A DNA stretch of 64,000 nucleotides from Acidobacteriota bacterium (GTDB taxonomy: Bacteria; Acidobacteriota; Polarisedimenticolia; J045): NCBI GenBank assembly GCA_030949985.1, contig JAUZRX010000021.1:141253-205252 (forward strand). The letters are read 5' to 3'. Within the stretch, counting starts at the first letter, position 1. Each line of letters begins with the position of its first letter. The position numbers were made by a program, and so were the translations under genes. This document shows positions 8,724 through 17,357 of this stretch, one piece after another. Under the pieces are notes generated by a model. The model was not told the origin of the DNA. It searched no databases and saw nothing but the letters and a program-made list of their open reading frames with translations.

Positions 8724-9598
8724 TGCGGGAGGCGGGTCGTGGTACAGCCGGTCGAGAGAGCCGCTGTCGGCTCGTAGCTTCGGACGCGGCCCGCCCCGCT
8801 GTCGGTGCAGCGGCCCGCACCGTCGACGATCACATCGGGATCGACCACCCCCAGCCATCGGCGGTGAAAGAGTTCGATATTCTCCTTCACCCGGCTGAAG
8901 CGCTCGGGACCACTCATCGACTCGTAGTGGATCGCCACGCTCCGGGGCTGGTAGACGTTGAGCCAGCCGGCCTGGCCGAATCGCAGGCAGAGATCCACGT
9001 CTTCATAGCCGTTCCAGAAGGCCTCGTCGAAGCCGGAGAGAGCCTCGAAAGCCGATCGACGCACCGCCAGGCATGCCGCCGAGAGGGCCTGGTACGTCCG
9101 CGCCTGGTTGGCCTCCGGCAGGTTGGCAGGCTGGCGGCAATAGACATGGACCCCTTGCAGCGGGTCGCCTCCCTCGATCCGGGCCAGCAGGACACCGGCA
9201 TGCTGGATCGTACGATCGGGATAGAGCAGTCGCGCTCCCACGCTCGCCACACGGTCGTCGCTTTCGAGCACCTCGATCAGTGGTTCGAGCCAGCCCCGGG
9301 AGATCTCCGTGTCGTTGTTCAGAAAGAGCAGGTGGCGACCGGTGGCGGCCTCCGCTCCCTGGTTGCAGGCCCGCGCGAAGCCGAGGTTCTCCTGGTTATG
9401 CAGGGCGACCAGCCGCAGGCGTTCACCGAACTCCGGCTCGAGGCTGGCTGCGGTGGCGTCCCGCGAAGCGTTGTCGACCACCACGACCTCCGCCTCGTCA
9501 ACGGCCGGCAGCGCGTGGGCCAGCGATTCGAGGCAATGGCGGGTCAGGGACCAGCGGTTGAAAACGGGAATCACGATCGAGACGAGGGGCCGGGTCAT
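8720..9598 (-). CDS. GT2-family glycosyltransferase
   Basis: A 292-residue GT-A glycosyltransferase of the rhamnosyltransferase-like GT2 group. It has SIVIPVFNRWSLTRHCLESL at the N-terminus, VVVDNASRDAT, ENLGFARACNQG and the metal site FLNNDTEI, then the acceptor region SGFDEAFWNGYEDVDLCLR. The ED motif in that region is the usual catalytic base position. Start ATG 9598 overlaps the TGA of the upstream glycosyltransferase and its own stop overlaps the HAD gene start. No transmembrane segment is present. It probably adds a sugar to the surface glycan built by this operon; donor and acceptor cannot be read from the sequence. Confidence 0.88.
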   Translation of the reverse strand: MTRPLVSIVIPVFNRWSLTRHCLESLAHALPAVDEAEVVVVDNASRDATAASLEPEFGERLRLVALHNQENLGFARACNQGAEAATGRHLLFLNNDTEISRGWLEPLIEVLESDDRVASVGARLLYPDRTIQHAGVLLARIEGGDPLQGVHVYCRQPANLPEANQARTYQALSAACLAVRRSAFEALSGFDEAFWNGYEDVDLCLRFGQAGWLNVYQPRSVAIHYESMSGPERFSRVKENIELFHRRWLGVVDPDVIVDGAGRCTDSGAGRVRSYEPTAALSTGCTTTRLPQ

Positions 9599-12500
9599 CG
9601 GGCCTCCGCGGGGGCGAGCAACGATCGGGCGTCGTCGAGAACCCGGCGAGCCTCGGCGATCCGTCCCATCTGCTGAAGGACCCGGGCGCGCTCGGCCTGC
9701 AGAGCGGGATCGCGGGGACGCAGAGCGACGGCCCGCTCGATAGCCTCGAGAGCGTCGGCACCGCGCCCCGTTTCGAGCAGGCAGGCGGCCTTCTCCCGGA
9801 AAGCGTCGACATAGATCGGGTCGAAGACCAGCGCGCGTTCCAGGCGCTCGAGGGCTTGCTCCGGCAGCCCCTGCCGCCGCAGACAACGAGCGATCCCGGC
9901 CTGAATGCTCGCGCGAATGGGCCACGGTGCCTCCAGGTTCTCGCACTTCCGGTAGATGGCCAGGGCCTGGTCGACGCGTCCGACGGCGAAGCGGGCCAGC
10001 GCGAGCAACAGACCGGCCTCCGGATCGTCCTCCCCGTCGGCCCAGGCCCGCTCCACCTCGGCCACGGCCTGCCGCCCCTGGCCGAGACGGAAGAGGGATT
10101 GAGCCAGACGCTTGCGGCTCTCCGCCCAGCCCGGGTCGAGTTCCACCGCCGCCAACACCAGGCGATGAGCGGTGCCCACGTGCTCCCACTCCTCGAAGAC
10201 GCGGCTGGCCTCGAACAACCGCCCGGCTGTCAGGCGTCGGCCCGGATCCGCGCCCCACTTCCTCTCCATCAGCCGGTCGTCCGCCTGCCGGTCCGATGGA
10301 TCGGAACCCTCCAGCGCGGCGATCGGCCGGCCCTCCCATGCCACCTCCGCCCAGCGCAGTCCCTGGCGCTCGAGGGCATAGACCCGGTCCCGAAGCGCCG
10401 CGTCGAGAGTCCTGAAACGCTCGTCGAACCCGCCGAGCCGCCACAGCAACCGCAGCGAGAAGTTCACCGCCAGCCAACCCTCGGCACCGAAAGCGACGGC
10501 GGCCGCATGGTCCGGGCTGCGGCCCAGTTCGTCGCGCAACCGCTCGAGCACCCGGGGAAGCTCTCTCGTTCCAGGCGAGACCACGGCCAGGTAGGGAGAG
10601 TCCGCCTGCATGGCGGCGGCCGTCAGCAAGGCGCCGCCCCGAGGCTCGCCCGGTGCCCCGCCGCCGACTTCCAGAACCCTGCACCGCACCAGTCCGGCCC
10701 GGATCCGCCGGTCGAGCGGGCCCGTGGTCAGCATCGTTTGAACACTCACCTCCGGCTGATGCTCGACGTAATCGGCGTCCATGACCTGCACCGCCCGGCG
10801 AATCCGATCGGTGTAGCTGTGCTCCGCGTGAGCCCTGGCCTGCCCGGCGGCGGCGATCGCCCGGCGCTGCTCGTCATCACGCAGGTATCGCGCCACCTTG
10901 GCTCGGAGATCTTCCGCCCCGTGGAACGTGGCCACTTCCCGGCCCGGACGGAAGAACTCGCTCAATGTCTCGCGGCTGTCATCCACCAGGACGAAGCCGC
11001 CACAGCCTGCGATGTGGAAGAGCGAACCGTTGGGAGAGCGAGCGGCGGTGACCGGCCCTCCGAAAGCACACTCCTCCTCCCGCCTGTGAATCACCAGGTT
11101 GATACGACTCTCGCGGTAGATCGCGGCCACCTTCTCCGGCGCAGCGCCTTCCAGGTGTTCCCAACCCTTCTCCCGCGCCACCTCTTCCCATCCGGAACCA
11201 ACGAGCAGAACCTTCAGCGACGCTTCCAGCGAGCGAACCAGATCGACCCGGTGCGGAAACGCCGAACCGACCAGCGAAAGATCCCATCGCGGTGCGACGA
11301 CGGGCTGCGACCGATGAACACCGACCGCGTCACAGCCGTGGGCCAGGAAATGAGTGTTGGGATTGCCATGCCGGCGATGATGTTCCACCGTGGCCGCATC
11401 CTGCACGAAAACATGATCGAAAAACTCACCGATCCGCCGGCTGCGCACAGTTTCGTACGGTTCGTCCATCATCCAGACCGCACTGGGCACGCCCTGGGCC
11501 TTGATCTCACGCAGGATGTCACGGGGCAGCGCGTAGCCCTGGATGGCGAAAACCAGGTCGGGCTTTTCCTCGCGCAGCGCCAGCAAAGTCCGATCCACCG
11601 GGTAGCCTTCCTCCGCCAACCGGCGCCGGTGACCCTCCTCGTAGCGCTCCCAGAGCACCGCATGGCCGGCGAAGAGCTTGGGCGGCTGAAGGGGCCAGTA
11701 CACCACTTCGAAGCCCGCATCGGAAAAAGCTCGTACCAGCATCTCGTCGAAGTAGGTATGCGGCCAAAGCATCCCCGCCCCGATATAGAACACTTTCTTC
11801 GCCGCCGGGGTCGCGTTCCGGCCTGGAAGGGATTTGCGGGCGAGCACCTCGTCGAAGACTGCCATCCACTTCTCGCAGGCCTGCGCCATGTCGTGGTGTT
11901 CCTCGACATCTTTCCGGGCTTCGGCGCCCATGCTTCGACAACGTGCGGGATCCTCGATCAAGTCCTCGAGGACCCGATACCAGGCCTCGGGATCTTCATC
12001 GACGAGCATGCCCGTCTCACCATGGCGCACCGTGTCCCGGTAGGCCCGCACATGAGAATAGACCCCGGCCGCCGCTACGGAGCCATATTCCAGGTACTTG
12101 ATCGCGGACTTGCAATCGTTGAAGGGATGAACCAGCAAGGGAGCGAGAGCGATATCGATCCCGCAACCCGCCAGGGTCTTCAAATAGGCCGGGTAATCGT
12201 CCTGAAAGCCGAGTTCCTCGAGCGGCAAACCGGCCCGCCGGAGGCACTCGGGAACGAAGCCGAGAAAGACCAGTCGCAGGCGTTGGCCGTACTTGGCGTG
12301 CAGTCGCTGGAGCACTCCCGCGATCATCTCGAAGTCACCCTCGTGGGTGCGCGTTCCGGAATAGCCGAGAGTGACCCGTTCCGCGGGAGCGGAGCGCCGG
12401 GCCGGTACCTGCTTGAGGTCGATCGTGTTGTGGACGACACGGATCGCCGGGTTGTAGCGGCCGAACGTCTCCGCCAGGGCTTCGGTGGATACGGTCACCA

Positions 12501-12861
12501 TGTCCGCCAGGCGCAGGTAGCGTTCGACGGTCGATCGCACGAGAACCGAGCGATAGGACTCGTAGGCCGGATGATATTCGGGCGGGCCGTTGACCCAGTT
12601 GTCGTCCGTGTCGTAGATCACGGGACGACCGCGAAGCCGGGCCATGCGGACCATTTCCATCGCCCGCGGATGCTCGAGCCGCTGCGCGACGATCACATCG
12701 GCGGAAGCCACGCAGCGTTCGCCGACACGGGCGACTGGACGCTGCTCGAAGGTGATCCGTCCCTCGGCGGCAAGGCGCTCGAAAGGGAGCAACTGGCGAA
12801 TATGGGTCGCCGGTGTGGATCCATGGTAGGTCAGCAGCACATGGGGGCGCGTCCGACTCAT
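9595..12861 (-). CDS. Large double glycosyltransferase with DUF3880-like middle and C-terminal TPRs
   Basis: 1,088 residues with several modules. Residues 1-345 form a GT-B glycosyltransferase resembling family 4/1 (YDTDDNW, HNTIDL, LGYSGTRTHEGD, KYLEYGSVAAAGV). Residues 350-690 form a second GT-B unit of the CgeB / DUF3880 type (KVFYIGAGMLWP, VWMMDEPYE, LFHIAGCGGFVLVD, DEQRRAIAAAGQ). About 720-870 looks like a worn GT-A/GT2 remnant (RLGGFDERFRTLDAALRDR). Four or more tetratricopeptide repeats fill 900-1080. TPRs on glycosyltransferases often bind protein acceptors, so protein glycosylation is a possibility. Both ends overlap neighbours by ATGA, placing it firmly inside the operon. Confidence 0.85.
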   Translation of the reverse strand: MSRTRPHVLLTYHGSTPATHIRQLLPFERLAAEGRITFEQRPVARVGERCVASADVIVAQRLEHPRAMEMVRMARLRGRPVIYDTDDNWVNGPPEYHPAYESYRSVLVRSTVERYLRLADMVTVSTEALAETFGRYNPAIRVVHNTIDLKQVPARRSAPAERVTLGYSGTRTHEGDFEMIAGVLQRLHAKYGQRLRLVFLGFVPECLRRAGLPLEELGFQDDYPAYLKTLAGCGIDIALAPLLVHPFNDCKSAIKYLEYGSVAAAGVYSHVRAYRDTVRHGETGMLVDEDPEAWYRVLEDLIEDPARCRSMGAEARKDVEEHHDMAQACEKWMAVFDEVLARKSLPGRNATPAAKKVFYIGAGMLWPHTYFDEMLVRAFSDAGFEVVYWPLQPPKLFAGHAVLWERYEEGHRRRLAEEGYPVDRTLLALREEKPDLVFAIQGYALPRDILREIKAQGVPSAVWMMDEPYETVRSRRIGEFFDHVFVQDAATVEHHRRHGNPNTHFLAHGCDAVGVHRSQPVVAPRWDLSLVGSAFPHRVDLVRSLEASLKVLLVGSGWEEVAREKGWEHLEGAAPEKVAAIYRESRINLVIHRREEECAFGGPVTAARSPNGSLFHIAGCGGFVLVDDSRETLSEFFRPGREVATFHGAEDLRAKVARYLRDDEQRRAIAAAGQARAHAEHSYTDRIRRAVQVMDADYVEHQPEVSVQTMLTTGPLDRRIRAGLVRCRVLEVGGGAPGEPRGGALLTAAAMQADSPYLAVVSPGTRELPRVLERLRDELGRSPDHAAAVAFGAEGWLAVNFSLRLLWRLGGFDERFRTLDAALRDRVYALERQGLRWAEVAWEGRPIAALEGSDPSDRQADDRLMERKWGADPGRRLTAGRLFEASRVFEEWEHVGTAHRLVLAAVELDPGWAESRKRLAQSLFRLGQGRQAVAEVERAWADGEDDPEAGLLLALARFAVGRVDQALAIYRKCENLEAPWPIRASIQAGIARCLRRQGLPEQALERLERALVFDPIYVDAFREKAACLLETGRGADALEAIERAVALRPRDPALQAERARVLQQMGRIAEARRVLDDARSLLAPAEAR

Positions 12862-14660
12862 CGGTGGGCTCCTTCCGCGGTGACCTCCTGCCGCCTACCG
12901 CAGAGCACGTCGTCGTAGGCCTCCAGGGTAGCCTTGACGTGGGCCTCGAAGGAGTGCTCGGCGGCAAAACGCTCGCAGAGCCTGCGGCTGCGATTCGAGT
13001 CCGTGTCGTTCCAGGCCGCCAGCACCGCCCGCCGAATCGATGCGAGAGATGCCGGTGAACAGTAGAAAGCGTCTCCCCGGTAGTACTCCCATTCGCCGGC
13101 GCGGTCGCCCACCACGATGCGGCAGCCGGACATGGCCGCCTCGATACTGGCCAGGCTCGCTCCTTCGTTCCAGCTCGGCAGGGCGTGGACCCGCGCCGCG
13201 GCAAAGGCGTCCGCCAGCTCGTGCTGGGGAAGCTGGGAGATGAAAAGCGTGTCCCTCGGAGCATAGTAGCGGCAGAGATCCTGGTAGTCTCGAGTGATCT
13301 CGTTGGCCGCCCCCACGATGACCAGCGGCAGCCCCGCGTCGGCCAGGGCGTAGAGCAGCATCAACTGGTTCTTGCGCGGTTCGAGATGTCCGACGGAGAT
13401 GACAAAATCATCGACCCCGTACTTTTCGACGAAACGCTCCCGGGATCCACGGGTGAAGAGGGACGTATCCGCGCAGTTGGGCACGATGGTGAAGGGCCGG
13501 TGGATCCCCAGTCTGTGGGCTATGGTGCGAATCTCCGAGAGACTCAAACCCACCAGGTGATCCGCCAGGTCGAAGAGGGCTCGCTGGGCTTCCACCACCG
13601 GTTCGGCCACGGGAATGCGGCCGGGTTGGTCGGATCCACGGGTGACCAGCTCTCCGCGGGCCAGGTTGTCGAGCAGCGCTTCCCTTTCCTCAACCGACCA
13701 GGCCTGGAAAATGCGAGGAAGCACCTCTACGGCAAAGTTCGATTCGGAAAGCTCCATGTAGATCGTGGAGACGACCAGCGGGATGCCCGCATAGAGCACC
13801 CGGCTCGCCTGGGCCAGACCGTCCTGGCTTCGCCACGCGTGGTGGTAGAGATGGGCCAGATCGTAACCCTCGCAATGGGGATGGGCCGTGATCGCCAAAT
13901 CGGCGACCCACCCCTCGTTTCTCAATCCGAGGATCGTCTTGGCGATCCGCAGGCGGGGACCGGGAGCATCATCGATGTTACCGAAGGCGTCCGGATGGGC
14001 GATCAACAGGACTCTCCGGCCATCGGGAGAAACCCGGCGCCGACGGTCGACCACCGCCACCAGCATGTCTCCTTCCGGTCCCGGACACTGAACGATCCAC
14101 GGCACCTGCCCGAAAACCTGCAACACCAGGTTCTCGAGGGTGCCCCGCTCGAAGTAGTTGAGGCACCCCCAGGACCGGCGCTCGGGGACGTGGCGCCGGG
14201 CCGCATCGGCTCCGCGGTCCCGCACGCGGAGTAACAGCAGACCGTCGTCTCCCAGCCGCTTCCGGCACGCTTCCAGGGTTTCAAGCGGTCGGGGATCGTA
14301 GTCCAGAAGGTCCCAGGCGATCAGCGCACGGGCGGCATCCTTCCTCTCTCCCTCGGCCTGCAGGTCGTAGCCTCGGGCCGCCGCAACACCCTCGAAACGG
14401 CTGTCCCGGGCACCTAGAGTTTCGATCTTTCCCCTTCCTTCGAGCAGCAAATCGAGGAAGAAGAGCCGCCAGTCGAATCCTTCGTCGGTGTCAGCCATGC
14501 GGATCTGGTAGCGGCGCGCGGCCTGCTCGATGCGTCCCTGCCCGGGTGAGGGGAAGAGACTGTAAGCCCCGCAGGCTCGACAGTGCAGATGGTCGGAAAG
14601 CACTTCGAGGCCACCGGCGCCGGCGCAAACAGGACAGGAGGAAGGTCTGATGGCACTCAC
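12858..14660 (-). CDS. Zinc-ribbon / degenerate methyltransferase / GT4 fusion glycosyltransferase
   Basis: A 600-residue protein. Near the N-terminus CPVC and CRAC (about residues 9-33) form a zinc ribbon like that of sugar C-methyltransferases. The next 170 residues resemble such a methyltransferase (LLDYDPRPLETLEACRKRLG, NYFERGTLENL), but I see no SAM-binding glycine loop. From about 215 on is a GT-B glycosyltransferase of family 4, with SVGHLEPRKNQ, SQLPQHELADAFAAA and the donor-site region SWNEGASLASIEAAMSGC. The GTG start at 14660 overlaps the asnB stop (GTGA). The ATG of the next gene overlaps this stop. Confidence 0.85.
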   Translation of the reverse strand: MSAIRPSSCPVCAGAGGLEVLSDHLHCRACGAYSLFPSPGQGRIEQAARRYQIRMADTDEGFDWRLFFLDLLLEGRGKIETLGARDSRFEGVAAARGYDLQAEGERKDAARALIAWDLLDYDPRPLETLEACRKRLGDDGLLLLRVRDRGADAARRHVPERRSWGCLNYFERGTLENLVLQVFGQVPWIVQCPGPEGDMLVAVVDRRRRVSPDGRRVLLIAHPDAFGNIDDAPGPRLRIAKTILGLRNEGWVADLAITAHPHCEGYDLAHLYHHAWRSQDGLAQASRVLYAGIPLVVSTIYMELSESNFAVEVLPRIFQAWSVEEREALLDNLARGELVTRGSDQPGRIPVAEPVVEAQRALFDLADHLVGLSLSEIRTIAHRLGIHRPFTIVPNCADTSLFTRGSRERFVEKYGVDDFVISVGHLEPRKNQLMLLYALADAGLPLVIVGAANEITRDYQDLCRYYAPRDTLFISQLPQHELADAFAAARVHALPSWNEGASLASIEAAMSGCRIVVGDRAGEWEYYRGDAFYCSPASLASIRRAVLAAWNDTDSNRSRRLCERFAAEHSFEAHVKATLEAYDDVLCGRRQEVTAEGAHR

Positions 14661-16483
14661 AGGATCGCCCTCCGCCACTCCTGGTACATCAGCAGGGTCC
14701 AAACTTTCAACGCCCGGGCGGGCGAACGGGTCCAGCCCCCGCTCGCAAGAGCCTCGACGGTCTCGCGGCGGAAGACACCGGGCTCCAGGTCATCGAGTAG
14801 AGACTGCCGCGTGTACTCCTCGAGATCACCGCGGAACCACTTTTCGAGAGGCATCGAAAAGCCCATCTTCGGGCGCCAGAGCACGCGCGCCGGCAGTTCG
14901 TCTCGAAAGGCCGTCTTCAGTGCCAGCTTCGAGATCTCGCCACTGATCTTTGCCGACCGCGAGAGCCCCAGGCCGAAACTCACAAGCCGGGGATCGAGCA
15001 TCGGTGCCCGTACTTCGAGCGAGGCCAGCATGCTGGCCCGGTCCACCTTGACCAGCAGGTTGTCCGGCAGATAGGTCTTCAGGTCGACGTACTGCAGGCG
15101 CTGAAGGTAGTCCATCCCGCCGCCGTCCTCGAAACGGGACTCCAAGTGCGGGTAGGGAGACTTCCGCCGCCGATCGAGGGCGCTCCAGAGCGACTCGTCC
15201 AACAGCTCGCGCTTCTCTTGATGGGTGAACGAACTCAGGAGAGGCACGTAGCTGTCGGGGTGGGGCGCGAGGGGCGGCTCGAGAAGCTGCCGAAACGCGC
15301 TTTCCCCACGGGCCACGCTGTCGAGATAACTCGCGTGCTCGGCCGCCAGCATGTAACGGGGATAGCCGCCGAAAGCCTCATCACCCCCTTCACCGGAGAG
15401 GCAAACCTTGACCTGCCTGCGGGCCTCGCGGCACATCAGGTAGGTGGGTACGGCGGCCTGGTCCGCCAGGGGTTCGTCGAACTGGGCCGCAATGGCGGGA
15501 ATCAGCTCCACCGCCGATGAGGGGGCCAGCTCGATCCGCTCGTGACGCGTCCCGAAACGTCGAGCGACTTCCTCCGCGTATTCCGTCTCGTCGTAATCCT
15601 TGTCTTCGAAACCCACGGAAAAGGTGCGAATATCGCCGACGCCGAGACGGGCCATGGTGGCCACGATCGCACTGGAATCGACACCGCCGCTGAGAAACAC
15701 CCCTACCGGAACGTCAGCCACCAACCGGTCACGCACCGACTGCTCGAGCAGCCGCCGCAGGGTCTCGGTGGGAATCCCCTGCCCCGTGTCCTTTCGGGAT
15801 TCGGGCACCGTCAGGCTCCAGTAGGGCTCGATACGCGCTCCCCCCGCATCGAGACTCAGAGCATGTCCGGCGGGAAGTTTGTGAATCCCTTCGAAGATCG
15901 TGCGCGGCTCGGGAACGTATTGGAAGGTCAGGTAGTCGAAGAAGGACTCGCGATCGACGCGCCGCGGGCAGCGGGGATCGACGAGCAGGGCCTTGAGTTC
16001 CGAGGCGAAGGCGATACCGGTGTCCGTCAAACGATAGTAGAGGGGTTTCTTGCCGAAGTGATCCCGGGCGAGCAGCAGCCGCCGTCGCGACTCGTCCCAC
16101 AAGGCGAGAGCGAATTGCCCTTCGAGGCGGCGCAACAGATCGTCGCCCATCTCCTCGTAGAGGTGCACGAGAACTTCGGTATCCGTGTGAGAGCGGAAGC
16201 TGTGCCCCTGGCGCTGGAGTTCGCGCCGCAGCCGGCGATAGTTGTAGATCTCACCGTTGAACACCACCTGCACGGAGCCATCCTCGTTGGCCAGGGGCTG
16301 GCGTCCGGCGGGAGAGAGATCGATGATGCTCAGACGACGATGGCCGAGGGCCACCTGCCGATCGGCGGAGAGGTAAAGCCCCGCGTCATCGGGCCCACGA
16401 TGCACCAGGCGGTCCCGCATCTCGAGCACCAGTGACTCGCTGACGCCTCCTTCTCGGTCGACGATCCCGCAAATCCCGCACAT
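14657..16483 (-). CDS. asnB: Asparagine synthase (glutamine-hydrolysing)-like amidotransferase
   Basis: A 608-residue AsnB-type enzyme. It begins MCGICG, giving Cys2 as the glutaminase nucleophile. The class II amidotransferase domain (about 1-200) has HRGPDD, NGEIYNY and DTEVLVHLYEE; the synthetase domain has the PP-loop SGGVDSSAI and GEGGDEAFGGYPRY. As the first gene of a five-gene operon with three glycosyltransferases, it may amidate a uronic acid in a surface glycan rather than make asparagine; such AsnB paralogues are common in polysaccharide loci. The start is fixed by the required N-terminal Cys. A 235-base gap upstream separates it from the peroxiredoxin gene and probably holds the operon promoter. 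Confidence 0.92.
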   Translation of the reverse strand: MCGICGIVDREGGVSESLVLEMRDRLVHRGPDDAGLYLSADRQVALGHRRLSIIDLSPAGRQPLANEDGSVQVVFNGEIYNYRRLRRELQRQGHSFRSHTDTEVLVHLYEEMGDDLLRRLEGQFALALWDESRRRLLLARDHFGKKPLYYRLTDTGIAFASELKALLVDPRCPRRVDRESFFDYLTFQYVPEPRTIFEGIHKLPAGHALSLDAGGARIEPYWSLTVPESRKDTGQGIPTETLRRLLEQSVRDRLVADVPVGVFLSGGVDSSAIVATMARLGVGDIRTFSVGFEDKDYDETEYAEEVARRFGTRHERIELAPSSAVELIPAIAAQFDEPLADQAAVPTYLMCREARRQVKVCLSGEGGDEAFGGYPRYMLAAEHASYLDSVARGESAFRQLLEPPLAPHPDSYVPLLSSFTHQEKRELLDESLWSALDRRRKSPYPHLESRFEDGGGMDYLQRLQYVDLKTYLPDNLLVKVDRASMLASLEVRAPMLDPRLVSFGLGLSRSAKISGEISKLALKTAFRDELPARVLWRPKMGFSMPLEKWFRGDLEEYTRQSLLDDLEPGVFRRETVEALASGGWTRSPARALKVWTLLMYQEWRRAIL

Positions 16484-16718
16484 GGGGTCTCCCTCGGTCC
16501 CTGCGCACCCCTCCCTACGGGGGCGGACAGGCCTCGGGAAGAATATGGGTGCTGCAAACAGCGGCGACAACCTGCGAACAGCAGGGAGGCACTCCGATCC
16601 GGCGGACCCCGGCAGTCGACCGATCCAGCCTTTTCGAGGCCAGGGGACGGGACACCGAGGCCGGCACACCCGGCGGAAGCTCGGTTCCGCGCGCGAACGA
16701 GGCTCTTGGAGCGGGCTG

Positions 16719-17285
16719 CTAGGCCCCCGACCCTGAACGCCGGGGGATACCCAGTTCCTCGAGGCGGCGAATCATGTCGGCGCCGGCGGTGGCGGGCTCG
16801 ACCTTCCTGTCGATGTAGAGCACCTTGCCGTCGATGCCGATATAGATCGTGGTGCGCGTGGCGAAACGGGCGATGGGATGCAGTACCCCGTACGCCTTGG
16901 CGACCTTCTTCCCCGGATCGCTGAGAATCGGGTAGGTCAGCTCGAGCTCCCGGGCGAAGCGGGCATTCTTCTCGGGCGCATCCACGCTCGCCGCAAAAAG
17001 CGCCACCTCGAATTCACCGATCTTTCGGCCGCTCTCACGGAGGGCCTTGCACTGAAGGGTTCACCCCCCTGTAAAGGCCCGGGGAAACCAGGCGATCACC
17101 ACCGCCTTCCGGCCCCGGTACTCGCTGAGAGAGTGGACCTTGCCATCGGAGCCTGGAAGCTGGAAATCGGGGGCGATCTCACCGACCTTGAGCTTGCCGC
17201 GCCGCTTTTCCCCGGCCGGCTGGGCCCAGAGCCCGGCGAAAGCCAGGAACATGATCAACAGCGATGCCCAAGTCGTCGCTTTCAT
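16719..17285 (-). CDS. Secreted peroxiredoxin (AhpC/TSA, BCP-like), predicted selenoprotein with in-frame UGA
   Basis: The gene reads as two pieces in the same frame split by one TGA at 17063-17061 (codon 75 of 188 amino acids). Upstream is a signal peptide (MKATTWASLLIMFLAFAGLW) and IAPDFQLPGSDGK...AWFPRAFTGG. Directly after the TGA comes TLQCKALRESG. The TGA therefore sits exactly at the peroxidatic Cys of the bacterioferritin-comigratory-type motif TGGC-T-x-x-C, with a second Cys four residues on. A stable hairpin with a GU-containing loop follows the TGA, as expected of a bacterial SECIS. The frame stays open and conserved to 16719. Start ATG 17285 has AGAGG upstream. It should reduce peroxides in the periplasm. 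The alternative, a nonsense mutation at precisely the catalytic codon, is less likely. Confidence 0.85.
17027..17046 (-). promoter_or_regulatory. Candidate bSECIS hairpin for the UGA at 17063-17061
   Basis: In the mRNA, 14 bases after the UGA, GGCC-CUC pairs with GAG-C-GGCC: seven base pairs with one bulged C and the pentaloop CGUGA. Length, distance from the UGA and a GU in the apical loop fit bacterial selenocysteine insertion elements bound by SelB. Folding was done by eye. Confidence 0.7.
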
Positions 17286-17357
17286 TCCGGCCTCTTGCGG
17301 ATGGTCTTCCCGCCAGTGGATCGATCATAACGGCGGCTCACTCATAAAGCCAGAGGC

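Noticed and set aside
16719..17006. Separate short peroxiredoxin gene starting at 17006
   Set aside because: It would lack the whole N-terminal half and the catalytic motif; the frame continues upstream through the UGA into the rest of the same domain.
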